From contig JBFHGJ010000018.1 of the NCBI GenBank assembly GCA_041583135.1, forward strand, positions 4,832 to 68,831: a DNA stretch of 64,000 nucleotides, written 5' to 3'. The notes beneath the pieces are model-generated. The model made no database searches, had not been told where the DNA came from, and worked only from the letters and a program-made list of their open reading frames with translations. The stretch comes from JABSOG01 sp041583135. GTDB lineage: Bacteria > Pseudomonadota > Gammaproteobacteria > Enterobacterales > Alteromonadaceae. Shown here one piece after another: positions 26,689-36,038 of the stretch (position 1 is its first letter; each line of letters starts with the position of its first letter). The position numbers and the translations under genes were made by a program.

Positions 26689-26722
26689 CGTTTTTATTCA
26701 GTTGAAAATGCAAGGGTTGTAC

Positions 26723-27886
26723 ATGAACGAATTGGCAAAGCTCAGAGACGATATCAATGAAATCGATTCGGAACTTTTGATTTTATTGGCAAAAAGACGT
26801 CGTATCAGCACCTTAGTTGGTGAAAGCAAAATAAAGATGCAAAAACCGGTCAGGGATCCGGCCAGAGAACAAGAGTTACTGCTTAAACTCATTAAGTATG
26901 GTCGCTCTTTGGGACTCGATACTCACTACATCAGCCAGATCTTTCATGTCATCATTGAAGACTCGGTACTCAACCAGCAGGCTTTGCTCCAGCAACACCT
27001 CAATGATCATAGCCAAAGCGATAGCGTCAAGGTCGCGTTCTTAGGCGGTCAAGGTTCATATAGCCACCTTGCTTGCACCAAATATTTTTCTAGACGTTTT
27101 TCTACCATCAATGAGTTGGGTTGCTCCAACTTTAAAGATGTCGTTACTTTGGTAGAAGAAGGCGACGCCGATTACGCCGTGCTGCCGATTGAAAATACCT
27201 CATCGGGCAGCATCAATGAAGTCTACGACCTGTTGCAGCACACCTCGTTGTCTATCATCGGCGAGTTGACTCAGCCGGTTGAGCATTGTCTGGTGACCAT
27301 CGAAGAAGTTGATGTTAGCGATATAGAGGTCATCTACACCCACCCACAACCACATGCCCAATGTTCCAAAGCACTGGAGCAGCTAAACGACGTCACAATT
27401 GAGCACGTAGACAGCACTTCGGCAGCATTTGCCAAAGTAAAAGCGGCCGGCTCGGCCAAGGTAGCGGCGATCGGCAGTGTCGAAGGGGCAAAAACCTATG
27501 GCCTGGTGTCAATCAAAGAAGGCATGGCCAATCAAAAGCAAAACTACAGTCGTTTTATTGTCGTCAGCCGTGAACCTGTGCAGGTAGCCGAACAGATCCC
27601 GGCGAAAACGACCTTCATTATGACGACCGACCAAAAAGCCGGTGCTTTGGTCGATGCCCTGTTGGTATTAAAAGCCCACAATGTCAATATGAGCAAGCTC
27701 GAATCGAGGCCGATTCATGGCAACCCGTGGCAAGAAATGTTTTATATCGATGTGCAGGGTAATCTTGCCGACAACGACATGGCCAAAGCCATCACTGAAT
27801 TAAAGCAAATGTCACCTAAACTTAAGGTGCTTGGCTGCTATCCATGTGAAGACGTTCATCCGGTCTCACCAAAACCACAAAGCTAA
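26723..27886 (+). CDS. pheA: Bifunctional chorismate mutase/prephenate dehydratase
   Basis: The P-protein converts chorismate to prephenate and then to phenylpyruvate. It has an N-terminal AroQ chorismate mutase (about 1-90; LRDDINEIDSELLILLAKRR). The prephenate dehydratase domain follows (about 100-285; VAFLGGQGSYSHLA, PIENTSSGSINEVYDLL, and the TSSAAF-like TRF-region equivalent TSAAFAKV). The C-terminal ACT domain binds Phe (about 295-380; ESRPIHGNPWQEMFYIDV). I place the start at ATG 26723, with AAGGG 6 nt upstream, rather than at the TTG at 26702. The gene is controlled by the attenuator upstream, and probably also by Phe feedback through the ACT domain. Confidence 0.97.
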   Translation: MNELAKLRDDINEIDSELLILLAKRRRISTLVGESKIKMQKPVRDPAREQELLLKLIKYGRSLGLDTHYISQIFHVIIEDSVLNQQALLQQHLNDHSQSDSVKVAFLGGQGSYSHLACTKYFSRRFSTINELGCSNFKDVVTLVEEGDADYAVLPIENTSSGSINEVYDLLQHTSLSIIGELTQPVEHCLVTIEEVDVSDIEVIYTHPQPHAQCSKALEQLNDVTIEHVDSTSAAFAKVKAAGSAKVAAIGSVEGAKTYGLVSIKEGMANQKQNYSRFIVVSREPVQVAEQIPAKTTFIMTTDQKAGALVDALLVLKAHNVNMSKLESRPIHGNPWQEMFYIDVQGNLADNDMAKAITELKQMSPKLKVLGCYPCEDVHPVSPKPQS

Positions 27887-27892
27887 CAATGT

Positions 27893-27927
27893 CCAAAGGT
27901 CTGCTTAACCTCAAAGCAGGCCTTTGG
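27893..27927 (+). terminator. Strong hairpin downstream of pheA
   Basis: CCAAAGG-T-CTGCTT pairs with AAGCAG-G-CCTTTGG, a 14-bp stem with one G-T pair and a 7-nt loop, starting 6 bp after the pheA stop. There is no T-run after it, so it may act as an RNA-stabilising hairpin or a weak terminator. Confidence 0.6.
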
Positions 27928-28491
27928 CTGTGGCCAAACCCAACACAAGCGCACTTAACCATAGGCCATATGGGGGACAGAGAAATCAAGAAATCTGTGC
28001 GGTTGTTTAGCGACTGTTAAAATTTCGCAATAATATTTTTAAATGCCACAACAGATAAGACCAGTATTAAAGACAGCGTATCCCCCCCTACCAGCACAAC
28101 CCATCCGCCTGTATTTCAGCCAATCTCTAGCGCTGTACCACACGTCTAAAACAGCGCTGAGCGCCAATAAAAATGCGGACCGCTGTAAATTCATCCTATT
28201 TCCATGGCAAACTGAATACTGGCCATTAATCATCCAATGACAATGCCAACCTGCTAGAACATACCGCTGTATCTATTGACATGAGTGTCACTGGTTTAAC
28301 TTTAGTGCATAGTTTGACAGCACATTTAATGTTGACTAATGCGTTAACGCATCCTAACATGATGGAGTTACACGTTTAGCTGTTGAAAAAAACTACAGTC
28401 AGGCAAGCTAAAAAGATTTGACAGTAGCTTTTGGAAATGGCGTAACACCATAAAACATATGAATAACGTAAAGTTATCTGGGGAGAAAAAC
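27928..28491 (+). promoter_or_regulatory. Long upstream region of the Oar-like receptor gene
   Basis: No gene is supported in these bases; an open frame at 28043-28240 lacks a ribosome site and resembles nothing I know. Two operator-like palindromes are present: TGACA-TGAG-TGTCA at 28277-28290, and the perfect 14-mer ATGCGTTAACGCAT at 28339-28352. TTGACA hexamers occur at 28276 and 28314. The latter, with TAATGC 17 bp on, is a weak promoter candidate that would leave an untranslated leader of about 140 nt. A GGGGAG ribosome site (28480-28485) precedes the receptor ATG. Confidence 0.5.
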
Positions 28492-31434
28492 ATGTATAAC
28501 TTTAAGAAGAGTGTTGCAGCTATTGCTGTAGCGGCCTCTTTGGGTGCGGCTGCTCCTGCATTAGCAAACCAAGGTGCCATCGTTGGTACTTCTGTTAACG
28601 AATCTGGTGCAGTACTCAGCAACGTAACCATTACCATCAAAAATGCCGAAACGGGTCTTACTCGTACAGTAACTTCTGACGGCTCTGGTTCATTCCGTTT
28701 CCCTCTTGTGCCTCCTGGCAAATACAACGTTGAAGCTTCTAAAGCCGGTTACAACACCACTGACCAACAAAACATCGTTGTAGGTCTGTCTGGTAAAACT
28801 ACCCTTAACCTGGCTTTGATTTCTCAAACTGCTGAGCGCATCGAAGTTCGTGGCTCTGCTGTAGCTTTGGTTGACGTAACCAGTTCTACTACCGGTATCG
28901 TTGTTGATGCCGTTACTATGAACAAAGTACCTGTACCACGTGACTTGACTGGCGTTGCCCTTCTTGCTCCTGGTACAACCAAAGGTGACAGTGCTTTCGG
29001 TAACTTGCCTTCAATCGGTGGTGCTTCTGTTGCAGAAAACGCTTACTACGTAAACGGTCTTAACTTAACCAACTTCCGTACTGGTGTTGGTTCTTCTGAG
29101 CCACCGTTCGAAATGTACGAGTCTTTCGAAGTTAAGACTGGTGGTTACTCTGCCGAATTCGGTCGTGTAACTGGCGGTGTTATCAACGCTGAAACCAAAT
29201 CTGGTACTAACGAATTCAAATGGGGTGTAAACTTCTTCTGGGAGCCGGATTCACTGCGCTCAGACAAGCCAAACTCATTGCGTGCCAACGGTACCAAGCG
29301 TATTGACAACTCTAACGACCAAAACGAATACCGTGACTTCAACATCTGGGCTTCTGGCGCAGCTATCGAAGACACTTTGTTCTACTACGTATTGTATAAC
29401 CCACGTTCAGACGAGTTCGATTGGCGTGGTGCTGAGAATGCCAATGGTCAAACCATTTACAACTCTAAGAGCGATGACGCTTTCTGGGGTACCAAAATTG
29501 ACTGGTACATCACTGAAAACAACATCCTTGAGTTGACTGCATTCTCTGACAAAACCACTGAAACTACTTACACTCGCGCACCAGACTTGGCAGGTAACTT
29601 GCCCACTGAGCCAGCTGTAGGTCTTGACAAGCAAGGTGGTAAGAACTGGACATTGAAATACACTGGTGTTATTTCTGATGCGTTCTCAATCTCTGCTCAA
29701 TACGGTATCAACGAATCTGACCGTACTGTTCAGTCTGCTTTAGACGCTAACCCAGCTGTATACTACCGCTACGATAGCACTGGTGCTTTCGTTCAAGGCG
29801 GCAACTTCGCTAACTTCTCTGTAGATGTTGGTGATGACCAGCGTGAAGTATTCCGTGTAGATGCTGACTTGTATGTTGGTGACCACTCTATCCGCTTCGG
29901 TTTGGATACTGAGACTCTGACTGCTGAAGCCAGAACCATCAACTCAGGTGGCGCATACTACTTGTTCTACGTTGACGATTCAGGTGCAACCGATAACATC
30001 TATCAAGTACGTCACCGTACTTATCAGTCAGGCGGTACTTTCGATTCTGAAAACTTCGCTTACTACGTACAAGACCAATGGCAAGTGACTGATAACTTGG
30101 TTATCAACATGGGTCTTCGTAACGACTCATTCGAAAACTTCAACGGTGTTGGTGATTCTTTCGTAGAATTGTCTAACCAGTGGGCGCCACGTTTAGGTTT
30201 CGTCTATGACCTTTCTGGCGACGGCGAGTCTAAGATCTGGGCTAGCTACGGTCGTTACTACTTGCCAGTTGCAGCTAACACCAACATCCGTTTGGCTGGT
30301 GCTGAAACTTATATCCAAGACTACTATGTATTCGACGGCTTCCAAAACGAAGCTTTGGGTATTCCTAACTTGACTGGTGCTTTGGTAACTAACCCTGATG
30401 GTTCTATCCGTCGTGACGTGTTCTCTGACGGTGACGTGCCAGATCCAGGTTCAATCGTTGATTCTTCAATCGATCCAATGTACTCAGACGAATTCATCTT
30501 GGGCTACCAGTTCCAGTTGAACGACGAGTGGAGCGTTGGTATCCAAGGTACTTACCGTAAATTGGGCACCACCATTGAAGACGTTGCAATCGATGCTGGC
30601 TTCAACACTTACTTAGAGCGTGAGTTCGGCAGCTCTTGTACTGAATGTTCTGGTTTCCACTACTACGTGTTGACCAACCCAGGTACTGACGTTGTTGTTA
30701 CTACTGACCCTGATGGCGCCGATGGCCCATTGTCAAACGCAACTTACACCATTCCTGCTGCTGACTTGAACTACCCTGAGTCAATCCGTAAGTACATCTC
30801 TTGGGACTTCACCGCAGAGCGTGCTTGGGATGACGTATGGATGTTGAAAGCTGCCTACACCTGGTCACACAGCTACGGTAACAACGAAGGTTATGTACGT
30901 TCAGACAACGGTCAAGACGACGCTGGTTTGACAACTAACTTCGACCAACCTGGCCTTCTTGACGGTGGTTACGGTAAATTGCCAAATGACCGTCGTCATG
31001 CGTTGAAAGTATTTGGTTCTTACCAAGTAACTGACGCATTGAACGTAGGTATGAACCTTGCTGTTCAAAGCGGTCGTCCTAAGAACAAATTCGGTTACCA
31101 CCCAACTGACGAATTCGCTCAGTTGTACGGTTCTGAGTCTTTCTTCGCTGGTGGTCAGTTGACTCCACGTGGTTCTGTAGGTAACACTGGTGTTGTTACT
31201 CAAATCGACTTGAGCGCAAGCTACACCTTCGATTTGGGCAGCGCTGGCGAATTGATGTTGCGTGCTGACGTATTCAACATCTTGAACAGCGACACTGTTA
31301 CTCAAATTAGTGAGATCTACGACAGCGAAGCGTCTGCTGATCCTACTAACCCAGACGTAGATCCTAACTACGGCTTGCCAAACAACTGGCAAACTCCACG
31401 TTACGTACGTTTGAGCGCTTCTTTCCGCTTCTAA
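28492..31434 (+). CDS. Oar-like TonB-dependent outer-membrane receptor
   Basis: This is a 980-residue outer-membrane protein starting at ATG 28492; the frame opens at 28459, but the GGGGAG site fits 28492. It has a signal peptide (1-25, ending APALA), then a carboxypeptidase-regulatory-like beta-sandwich (about 27-105, with SGSFRFPLVPPGKYNVEASK). A plug follows (about 120-235; YYVNGLNLTNF; EFGRVTGGVINAETKSGTN), and then a barrel ending in Phe (VRLSASFRF). This is the Oar architecture; myxobacterial Oar is implied in protein export and adhesion. Codon use is strikingly different from neighbours, rich in GGT, GCT, ACT, TTG and TAC, which suggests very high expression. The substrate is unknown. 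Confidence 0.88.
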   Translation: MYNFKKSVAAIAVAASLGAAAPALANQGAIVGTSVNESGAVLSNVTITIKNAETGLTRTVTSDGSGSFRFPLVPPGKYNVEASKAGYNTTDQQNIVVGLSGKTTLNLALISQTAERIEVRGSAVALVDVTSSTTGIVVDAVTMNKVPVPRDLTGVALLAPGTTKGDSAFGNLPSIGGASVAENAYYVNGLNLTNFRTGVGSSEPPFEMYESFEVKTGGYSAEFGRVTGGVINAETKSGTNEFKWGVNFFWEPDSLRSDKPNSLRANGTKRIDNSNDQNEYRDFNIWASGAAIEDTLFYYVLYNPRSDEFDWRGAENANGQTIYNSKSDDAFWGTKIDWYITENNILELTAFSDKTTETTYTRAPDLAGNLPTEPAVGLDKQGGKNWTLKYTGVISDAFSISAQYGINESDRTVQSALDANPAVYYRYDSTGAFVQGGNFANFSVDVGDDQREVFRVDADLYVGDHSIRFGLDTETLTAEARTINSGGAYYLFYVDDSGATDNIYQVRHRTYQSGGTFDSENFAYYVQDQWQVTDNLVINMGLRNDSFENFNGVGDSFVELSNQWAPRLGFVYDLSGDGESKIWASYGRYYLPVAANTNIRLAGAETYIQDYYVFDGFQNEALGIPNLTGALVTNPDGSIRRDVFSDGDVPDPGSIVDSSIDPMYSDEFILGYQFQLNDEWSVGIQGTYRKLGTTIEDVAIDAGFNTYLEREFGSSCTECSGFHYYVLTNPGTDVVVTTDPDGADGPLSNATYTIPAADLNYPESIRKYISWDFTAERAWDDVWMLKAAYTWSHSYGNNEGYVRSDNGQDDAGLTTNFDQPGLLDGGYGKLPNDRRHALKVFGSYQVTDALNVGMNLAVQSGRPKNKFGYHPTDEFAQLYGSESFFAGGQLTPRGSVGNTGVVTQIDLSASYTFDLGSAGELMLRADVFNILNSDTVTQISEIYDSEASADPTNPDVDPNYGLPNNWQTPRYVRLSASFRF

Positions 31435-31480
31435 TCTCGTAACGTCAAAGGTCAGGTAACTGACCTTTACAAACCGATTG

Positions 31481-31513
31481 AAAATCCCCGGCGCTTGCCG
31501 GGGATTTTGTTTT
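31481..31513 (+). terminator. Rho-independent terminator after the Oar-like receptor
   Basis: AAAATCCCCGGC pairs with GCCGGGGATTTT around GCTT, followed by GTTTT. A second hairpin, AAAGGTCA/TGACCTTT (31447-31468), lies just before it. This tandem arrangement suits a very highly expressed gene and separates it from the sulfotransferase gene. Confidence 0.9.
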
Positions 31514-31666
31514 AACCAGCAATCCCCCTTCCCTGCAACACGCCTTAGCGGCCACGACACTAGCTGTCTAAAAGTCCAGTTTTTCATATCAATAGCAGCA
31601 GTTCTGAGGTAATATAGGCGCCAATAAATCTGCATTAAAGACGAATTCAATACCCAGGAGTTTTCA

Positions 31667-33109
31667 TTGGATCCTATAGCGCTCGCAAAACAAATTATCC
31701 AAAACGTTCAAGGTAATTGTCACGAGAAAGCCTCCGTCGATTTAAGAACCTTACTCGCCTACGATGCGCCCTTAGGCGATAAATGGGGCGATTTGGCCCG
31801 CATTGCTTTAATCATCGGCGAAAAAGCCATGGCAATGGACTGCGCCAATCGCTTTTTCAATACCAAACCCGGCAGAGAGCGTATCGTGCCGGTCGCCGGT
31901 ATCTATGCCGAAGCGGGCGCTTTAGATAAGGCCATTGAGTTTGTCGAAAAGCGCATGGGTAACGTTCGTGACTTTGCCTCATTTCATTTTCTCGGCACCG
32001 TTTACGGCCAACTCGGCCAACTGGATAAAGCGATAGAAAACCTAACCGGCGCGTTAAAAATTCACGCGCCATCAGGCATCACTTGGTTGACCTTAAGTGC
32101 CTACGCCGATTTTGCCAAGCACCCTGAACTGTTGGCGCAATTGAGCGAACAATGTCAAAAGGCCCAAGATAAAGACTGGCAAAACGCCGGACGATTGTAC
32201 TTTGCTTTGGCCAAAGCCCAAGCAGACGTCAAAGACAAAGACGCCTCAATGAGCGCGTATCAAAAAGCCAATCAAATCTTTAGCCAACACACCAAACATC
32301 AAAGTGTGCGCCCTGCGGTAGATAAGTCCATCGAAGTCTTTAACCGCGATATGCTGATGAGAATGCCAACCCCAAGATTATTCACCGACAGGCCAATTTT
32401 TATCGCCGGTCTGCCAAGAAGTGGCACCACCTTACTTGAGCAAATCATTTCCAGTCACAGCGCCGTGGTTGGCGGTGGCGAGCAAAGTGCGTTACGGCTC
32501 GCCCTCAATGGTGTTGGTGAAACCGACATCTACAAAGTGCTGCAATCGGGCGACAACGAAAAGATTGTCGATTACTTCGATTTGGCGGTAAACCGTTATC
32601 TTCACCTTTCTGAGGAGCAATTCGGCTATGAAGGTCGCTTTGTCGATAAAAGCCTGAGCAACAACCGTTACCTTGGTATTATCGCCAGCATGTTTCCTAA
32701 GGCGCCGATCATTATTATCAGACGTCAACCGCAAGACATCGCTTGGTCGGCCTACCGCGCCTGTTTCAACGATAACTCTACTTGGAGCTGGTCACCTGAG
32801 CGTATCGCCGAATATATTCATGCCGAAGAAAAGCTGTTCGACCACTGGCTTAAAGTGATCCCGGGTCGCATTTTAGAGGTGCGTTACGAAGACCTAGTGG
32901 GCAACTTCGACAACGAATTGATGCGCATAATGAATTTCTTAAGCTTACCTATCGAGTCAGGGCAAAAGACATTCTATAAATCCGACAGCGTGGTCACCAC
33001 CTCCTCGGTTGCTCAAGTTCGTGCGCCGCTCGACAAAGGCGGTATCAACCGCAGCCAAGACGGCAATGCCTTTGTCGAACAGTTCCAAACCTTTTATCAA
33101 CGCCAATAA
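31667..33109 (+). CDS. TPR-containing sulfotransferase family protein
   Basis: The 480-residue protein starts at TTG 31667, with AGGAG 6 nt upstream. The N-terminal half (about 1-230) is TPR-like helical repeats (FHFLGTVYGQLGQLDKAIEN). The C-terminal half is a sulfotransferase. It has the PAPS 5'-phosphosulfate loop GLPRSGTT (248-255) and a 3'-phosphate-binding region around KAPIIIIRRQPQDIAWS. The fold resembles protein-tyrosine sulfotransferases. No signal peptide is seen, so it is probably cytoplasmic. It follows the Oar-like receptor on the same strand but after a terminator, with 232 bp between. Sulfation of a peptide or carbohydrate is plausible; the acceptor is unknown. Confidence 0.85.
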   Translation: MDPIALAKQIIQNVQGNCHEKASVDLRTLLAYDAPLGDKWGDLARIALIIGEKAMAMDCANRFFNTKPGRERIVPVAGIYAEAGALDKAIEFVEKRMGNVRDFASFHFLGTVYGQLGQLDKAIENLTGALKIHAPSGITWLTLSAYADFAKHPELLAQLSEQCQKAQDKDWQNAGRLYFALAKAQADVKDKDASMSAYQKANQIFSQHTKHQSVRPAVDKSIEVFNRDMLMRMPTPRLFTDRPIFIAGLPRSGTTLLEQIISSHSAVVGGGEQSALRLALNGVGETDIYKVLQSGDNEKIVDYFDLAVNRYLHLSEEQFGYEGRFVDKSLSNNRYLGIIASMFPKAPIIIIRRQPQDIAWSAYRACFNDNSTWSWSPERIAEYIHAEEKLFDHWLKVIPGRILEVRYEDLVGNFDNELMRIMNFLSLPIESGQKTFYKSDSVVTTSSVAQVRAPLDKGGINRSQDGNAFVEQFQTFYQRQ

Positions 33110-33169
33110 ACCTGAAATGGCGCAGCGTATCTCCCACCCTGCGCCACAACGCTGCCCACACGCCCAATT

Positions 33170-35266
33170 ATGATGAACCTTAGCGATAGCCTTAAGCAAA
33201 CCATCCGTGACATCCACAAGCGCATCGGTCAAAACCTCAGCCATTATCAGGTAAGGCCGCAGCAAAACTATTTGGTGGCTGAAATCGCTAAGACTTTAAG
33301 CGGTGAATATGACAAGCAAAACCGCCTATGCGTGATTGAAGCAGGCACTGGTACCGGTAAATCCTTGGCCTATTGTTTAGGCGCCATTCCACTGGCGATG
33401 AAACACAAGTTAACAGTCGTGATCTCCACCGCAACCGTTGCCTTGCAAGAGCAGTTGTTTAATAAAGATTTGCCATTTTTTGCCAAACACAGCGGCTTAG
33501 ATGTCAGTTTTGATATCGCCAAAGGCCGTCAGCGTTACGTATGCGCCAGCAAGCTTGCGGATTTTGCCGCGACTGCCGCCGACCAAGACAATCAGCGTGG
33601 CATGTTTGACAGCCCCCCCTCGACTAAAACCATTGAGCTGTTAAAGCGGCTTTATAAAGCCTATGCCTCAGGTAAGTGGGATGGCGACAAAGACAGCTGG
33701 CCAAGCGTCATTCCCGATGACGTATGGCGACATGTGGCCTCAGACAAGCATAGCTGCCTGCGCTCACTTGAAGAACATCGCAATTGCCCGTTTCATCTTG
33801 CCCGAGACCGCATAGAAGGTCTTGATGTACTTATCGTCAATCACGCGCTTTTATTGGCAGATTTAGAACTTGGCGGCGGTAAAATCTTGACCGAACCGGG
33901 CAAAAGCGTCTATCTACTCGATGAGGTCCATCACCTACCGCAGATCACCCGTGATTTTGCCTCGGCCCAGGTCACCACCTTCGGCGCCAAAGAGTGGCTG
34001 GATAAACTCCCGGCACTGTCTCAGTCTCTGGCCAAAACCCTCACTCGCTCGGCGGCCATTGGCATTAATTTAAAGGTATTGGATCTGGTCGATGACATCG
34101 GTAAAGACCTCTCAGAGGTCTTTGTTCATCTTCAGCAAAATCACCAGATATTGTTTAAAGAAGAACAGCTTAAGCGCTTTGAAAACGGCGAGCTGCCAGC
34201 GGATCTCAAACTCAAGGCACAAGCCATAGGCCCAGCGACAGGCCAACTGCTCGCGCAGATCAACAAATATCAAGAGATCTTAAAAAACGAACTATCCGAG
34301 GGCGATATCAGCCCCAGTGTCGGCGAGCCTTTAATGTCAGACCTTGGCTTTTTCATTCATCGATTAGAAAATCTGCATAAGCTTTGGCGTGAATGGAGCT
34401 ATGAGCGCTCAGAAAAAGCCCCCCCCAGTGCGCGCTGGATTGAAGTCATCAAAACCCAAGGTAAGCAGCAGTTCGATTATTTGCTTGCTTCCTCACCAAT
34501 TGAAATCGGCTTTTTTCTACAAGAAAAGCTGTGGCACGAATGCGCCGGGGCCATCTTATGCTCTGCGACCCTAACCGCATTAGGCAAGTTTGACTTTTTC
34601 CGCAAACAAGTTGGATTAAAAGCCAACGACGGCACCCGCTATCTGAAAGTCGATAGCCCTTTTGACTATCGCAATCAAGCTCAACTGCATGTGCCTAAGC
34701 TCACCTGCGAGCCAAGTGCGCCAAAGTATACCGATGAGCTGATTAAAGTGCTGCCGGGTCTGTTAGAGGGTATCAACGCCTCTTTGGTGCTATTTTCCTC
34801 CTACTGGCAAATGGAAGCAGTGGCCGATAAGCTCAAAGCCAAATATGGCGATAAATTGCTGGTGCAAGGCCAAGCCGCCAGACAACTGATCATAGAGCAA
34901 CATAAGGCTGCCATCGATAAAGGCAAAGTCAGCATTATTTTCGGCACTCAGAGCTTTTCCGAAGGGCTTGACTTGCCCGGTGATTACCTTACCAATGTGA
35001 TCATTACCAAGATCCCATTTGCCGTGCCGACCTCGCCGGTAGAGGAAGCCCACGCCGAGTACATCAAAGCCAAAGGCGGCAATCCGTTTTTAGAGCTGAG
35101 TATTCCACAGGCATCAAAAAAATTGGTTCAGGCGGTGGGGCGCTTGCTGCGCAACGAGAAAGACAGCGGACGGGTGGTGATCTTAGATAGGCGCTTAGTC
35201 AGTAAACGTTACGGCCAGTCGATGCTAGATGCCTTGCCGCCGTTTAAGCGTATTATCGAATATTAA
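33170..35266 (+). CDS. dinG: DinG-family ATP-dependent DNA helicase
   Basis: The 698-residue protein is an XPD/DinG-type superfamily 2 helicase that unwinds DNA and D- or R-loops 5' to 3'. Walker A is AGTGTGKSL (58-66), the DEAH-type box is LLDEVHHLP, and motif VI is QAVGRLLRNEKDSG. E. coli DinG binds a 4Fe-4S cluster through four cysteines. Here Cys125 (QRYVCAS), Cys196 (KHSCLRS) and Cys206 (RNCPFH) are in the equivalent region, but the cysteine expected between the last two is missing and the segment is one residue shorter. The gene begins the dinG-TSUP-priC cluster seen in related bacteria. Confidence 0.93.
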   Translation: MMNLSDSLKQTIRDIHKRIGQNLSHYQVRPQQNYLVAEIAKTLSGEYDKQNRLCVIEAGTGTGKSLAYCLGAIPLAMKHKLTVVISTATVALQEQLFNKDLPFFAKHSGLDVSFDIAKGRQRYVCASKLADFAATAADQDNQRGMFDSPPSTKTIELLKRLYKAYASGKWDGDKDSWPSVIPDDVWRHVASDKHSCLRSLEEHRNCPFHLARDRIEGLDVLIVNHALLLADLELGGGKILTEPGKSVYLLDEVHHLPQITRDFASAQVTTFGAKEWLDKLPALSQSLAKTLTRSAAIGINLKVLDLVDDIGKDLSEVFVHLQQNHQILFKEEQLKRFENGELPADLKLKAQAIGPATGQLLAQINKYQEILKNELSEGDISPSVGEPLMSDLGFFIHRLENLHKLWREWSYERSEKAPPSARWIEVIKTQGKQQFDYLLASSPIEIGFFLQEKLWHECAGAILCSATLTALGKFDFFRKQVGLKANDGTRYLKVDSPFDYRNQAQLHVPKLTCEPSAPKYTDELIKVLPGLLEGINASLVLFSSYWQMEAVADKLKAKYGDKLLVQGQAARQLIIEQHKAAIDKGKVSIIFGTQSFSEGLDLPGDYLTNVIITKIPFAVPTSPVEEAHAEYIKAKGGNPFLELSIPQASKKLVQAVGRLLRNEKDSGRVVILDRRLVSKRYGQSMLDALPPFKRIIEY

Positions 35267-35272
35267 GGCGAG

Positions 35273-36037
35273 ATGATGGAACTGCATACCCTTTTACTGT
35301 TGATTTTAGCCGGTTTTTTCGCCGGTTTTATCGACGCGGTTGCCGGCGGTGGCGGTCTGCTCAGCGTTCCCTCTTTACTGGCGGCAGGTTTACCACCGCA
35401 TCTGGCGCTTGGCACCAATAAACTGGCGGCAACGTTCAGCTCCATTACCTCCAGTATCACATTTTTTAAGAAAAAACTCTTTGATCCGGCGTTTTGGCGC
35501 AGCGCCGTGATAGCCACAGCCATTGGCGCTGTACTCGGCACCTTGGCGGTCGATAGCCTCTCTACCGAGGTGCTCGATAAAACGCTGCCGGTGGTGATCT
35601 TTCTCGCCGCCATTTATAGCCTGATGGCCCCCCATGGTTGTGACAAAACCGTGGACTTGCCACAACTGGGCAGAAAACTTCGCGCCAGTCAGTGGCTACA
35701 AGGGCTATCTTTAGGCTTTTATGACGGTTTGGCAGGTCCCGGTAGCGGCACTTTCTGGATGGTCTCATCAATGGCACTATATAAAATGAATCTACTGTTG
35801 TGTTGCGGCTTAGCCCGTACCATGACCTTTATCAGCAATTCGTTTTCATTAGTCGCTTTTATCGTTTTGGCAAAGGTAGACTTTACCATAGGTATCGCGA
35901 TGGGCTTGAGCATGATGATAGGCTCGTTTATCGGCGCCCATTCGGCCATCAAGTTTGGCCAACGCTTTATTCGTCCACTATTTACCTTGGTGGTACTTGC
36001 CATCGCGTTGAAACTGGCCATAGAGGCATGGGTTTAA
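35273..36037 (+). CDS. TSUP (TauE/SafE) family membrane permease, YfcA-like
   Basis: This 254-residue membrane protein has about eight hydrophobic segments. The signature of the TSUP family is at the N-terminus (AGFFAGFIDAVAGGGGLLSVPSLL), and the second half repeats it (FYDGLAGPGSGTFWM). TSUP proteins move small sulfur or carbon anions such as sulfite, taurine products or sulfoacetate; the substrate here is not evident. It starts 6 bp after dinG and ends 1 bp before priC, so the three genes form one operon. Two consecutive ATG codons make the exact start uncertain by one residue. Confidence 0.88.
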   Translation: MMELHTLLLLILAGFFAGFIDAVAGGGGLLSVPSLLAAGLPPHLALGTNKLAATFSSITSSITFFKKKLFDPAFWRSAVIATAIGAVLGTLAVDSLSTEVLDKTLPVVIFLAAIYSLMAPHGCDKTVDLPQLGRKLRASQWLQGLSLGFYDGLAGPGSGTFWMVSSMALYKMNLLLCCGLARTMTFISNSFSLVAFIVLAKVDFTIGIAMGLSMMIGSFIGAHSAIKFGQRFIRPLFTLVVLAIALKLAIEAWV

Positions 36038-36038
36038 C

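Noticed and set aside
28043..28240. Frames on both strands in the region before the Oar-like receptor
   Set aside because: No ribosome sites, no signal peptide or domain, and both strands are open only by chance over about 200 bp.
30901..31650. 249-residue minus-strand frame antisense to the Oar-like receptor end
   Set aside because: It runs across the receptor 3' end and its terminator and follows from that gene's codon bias. No start signal and no recognisable protein pattern.
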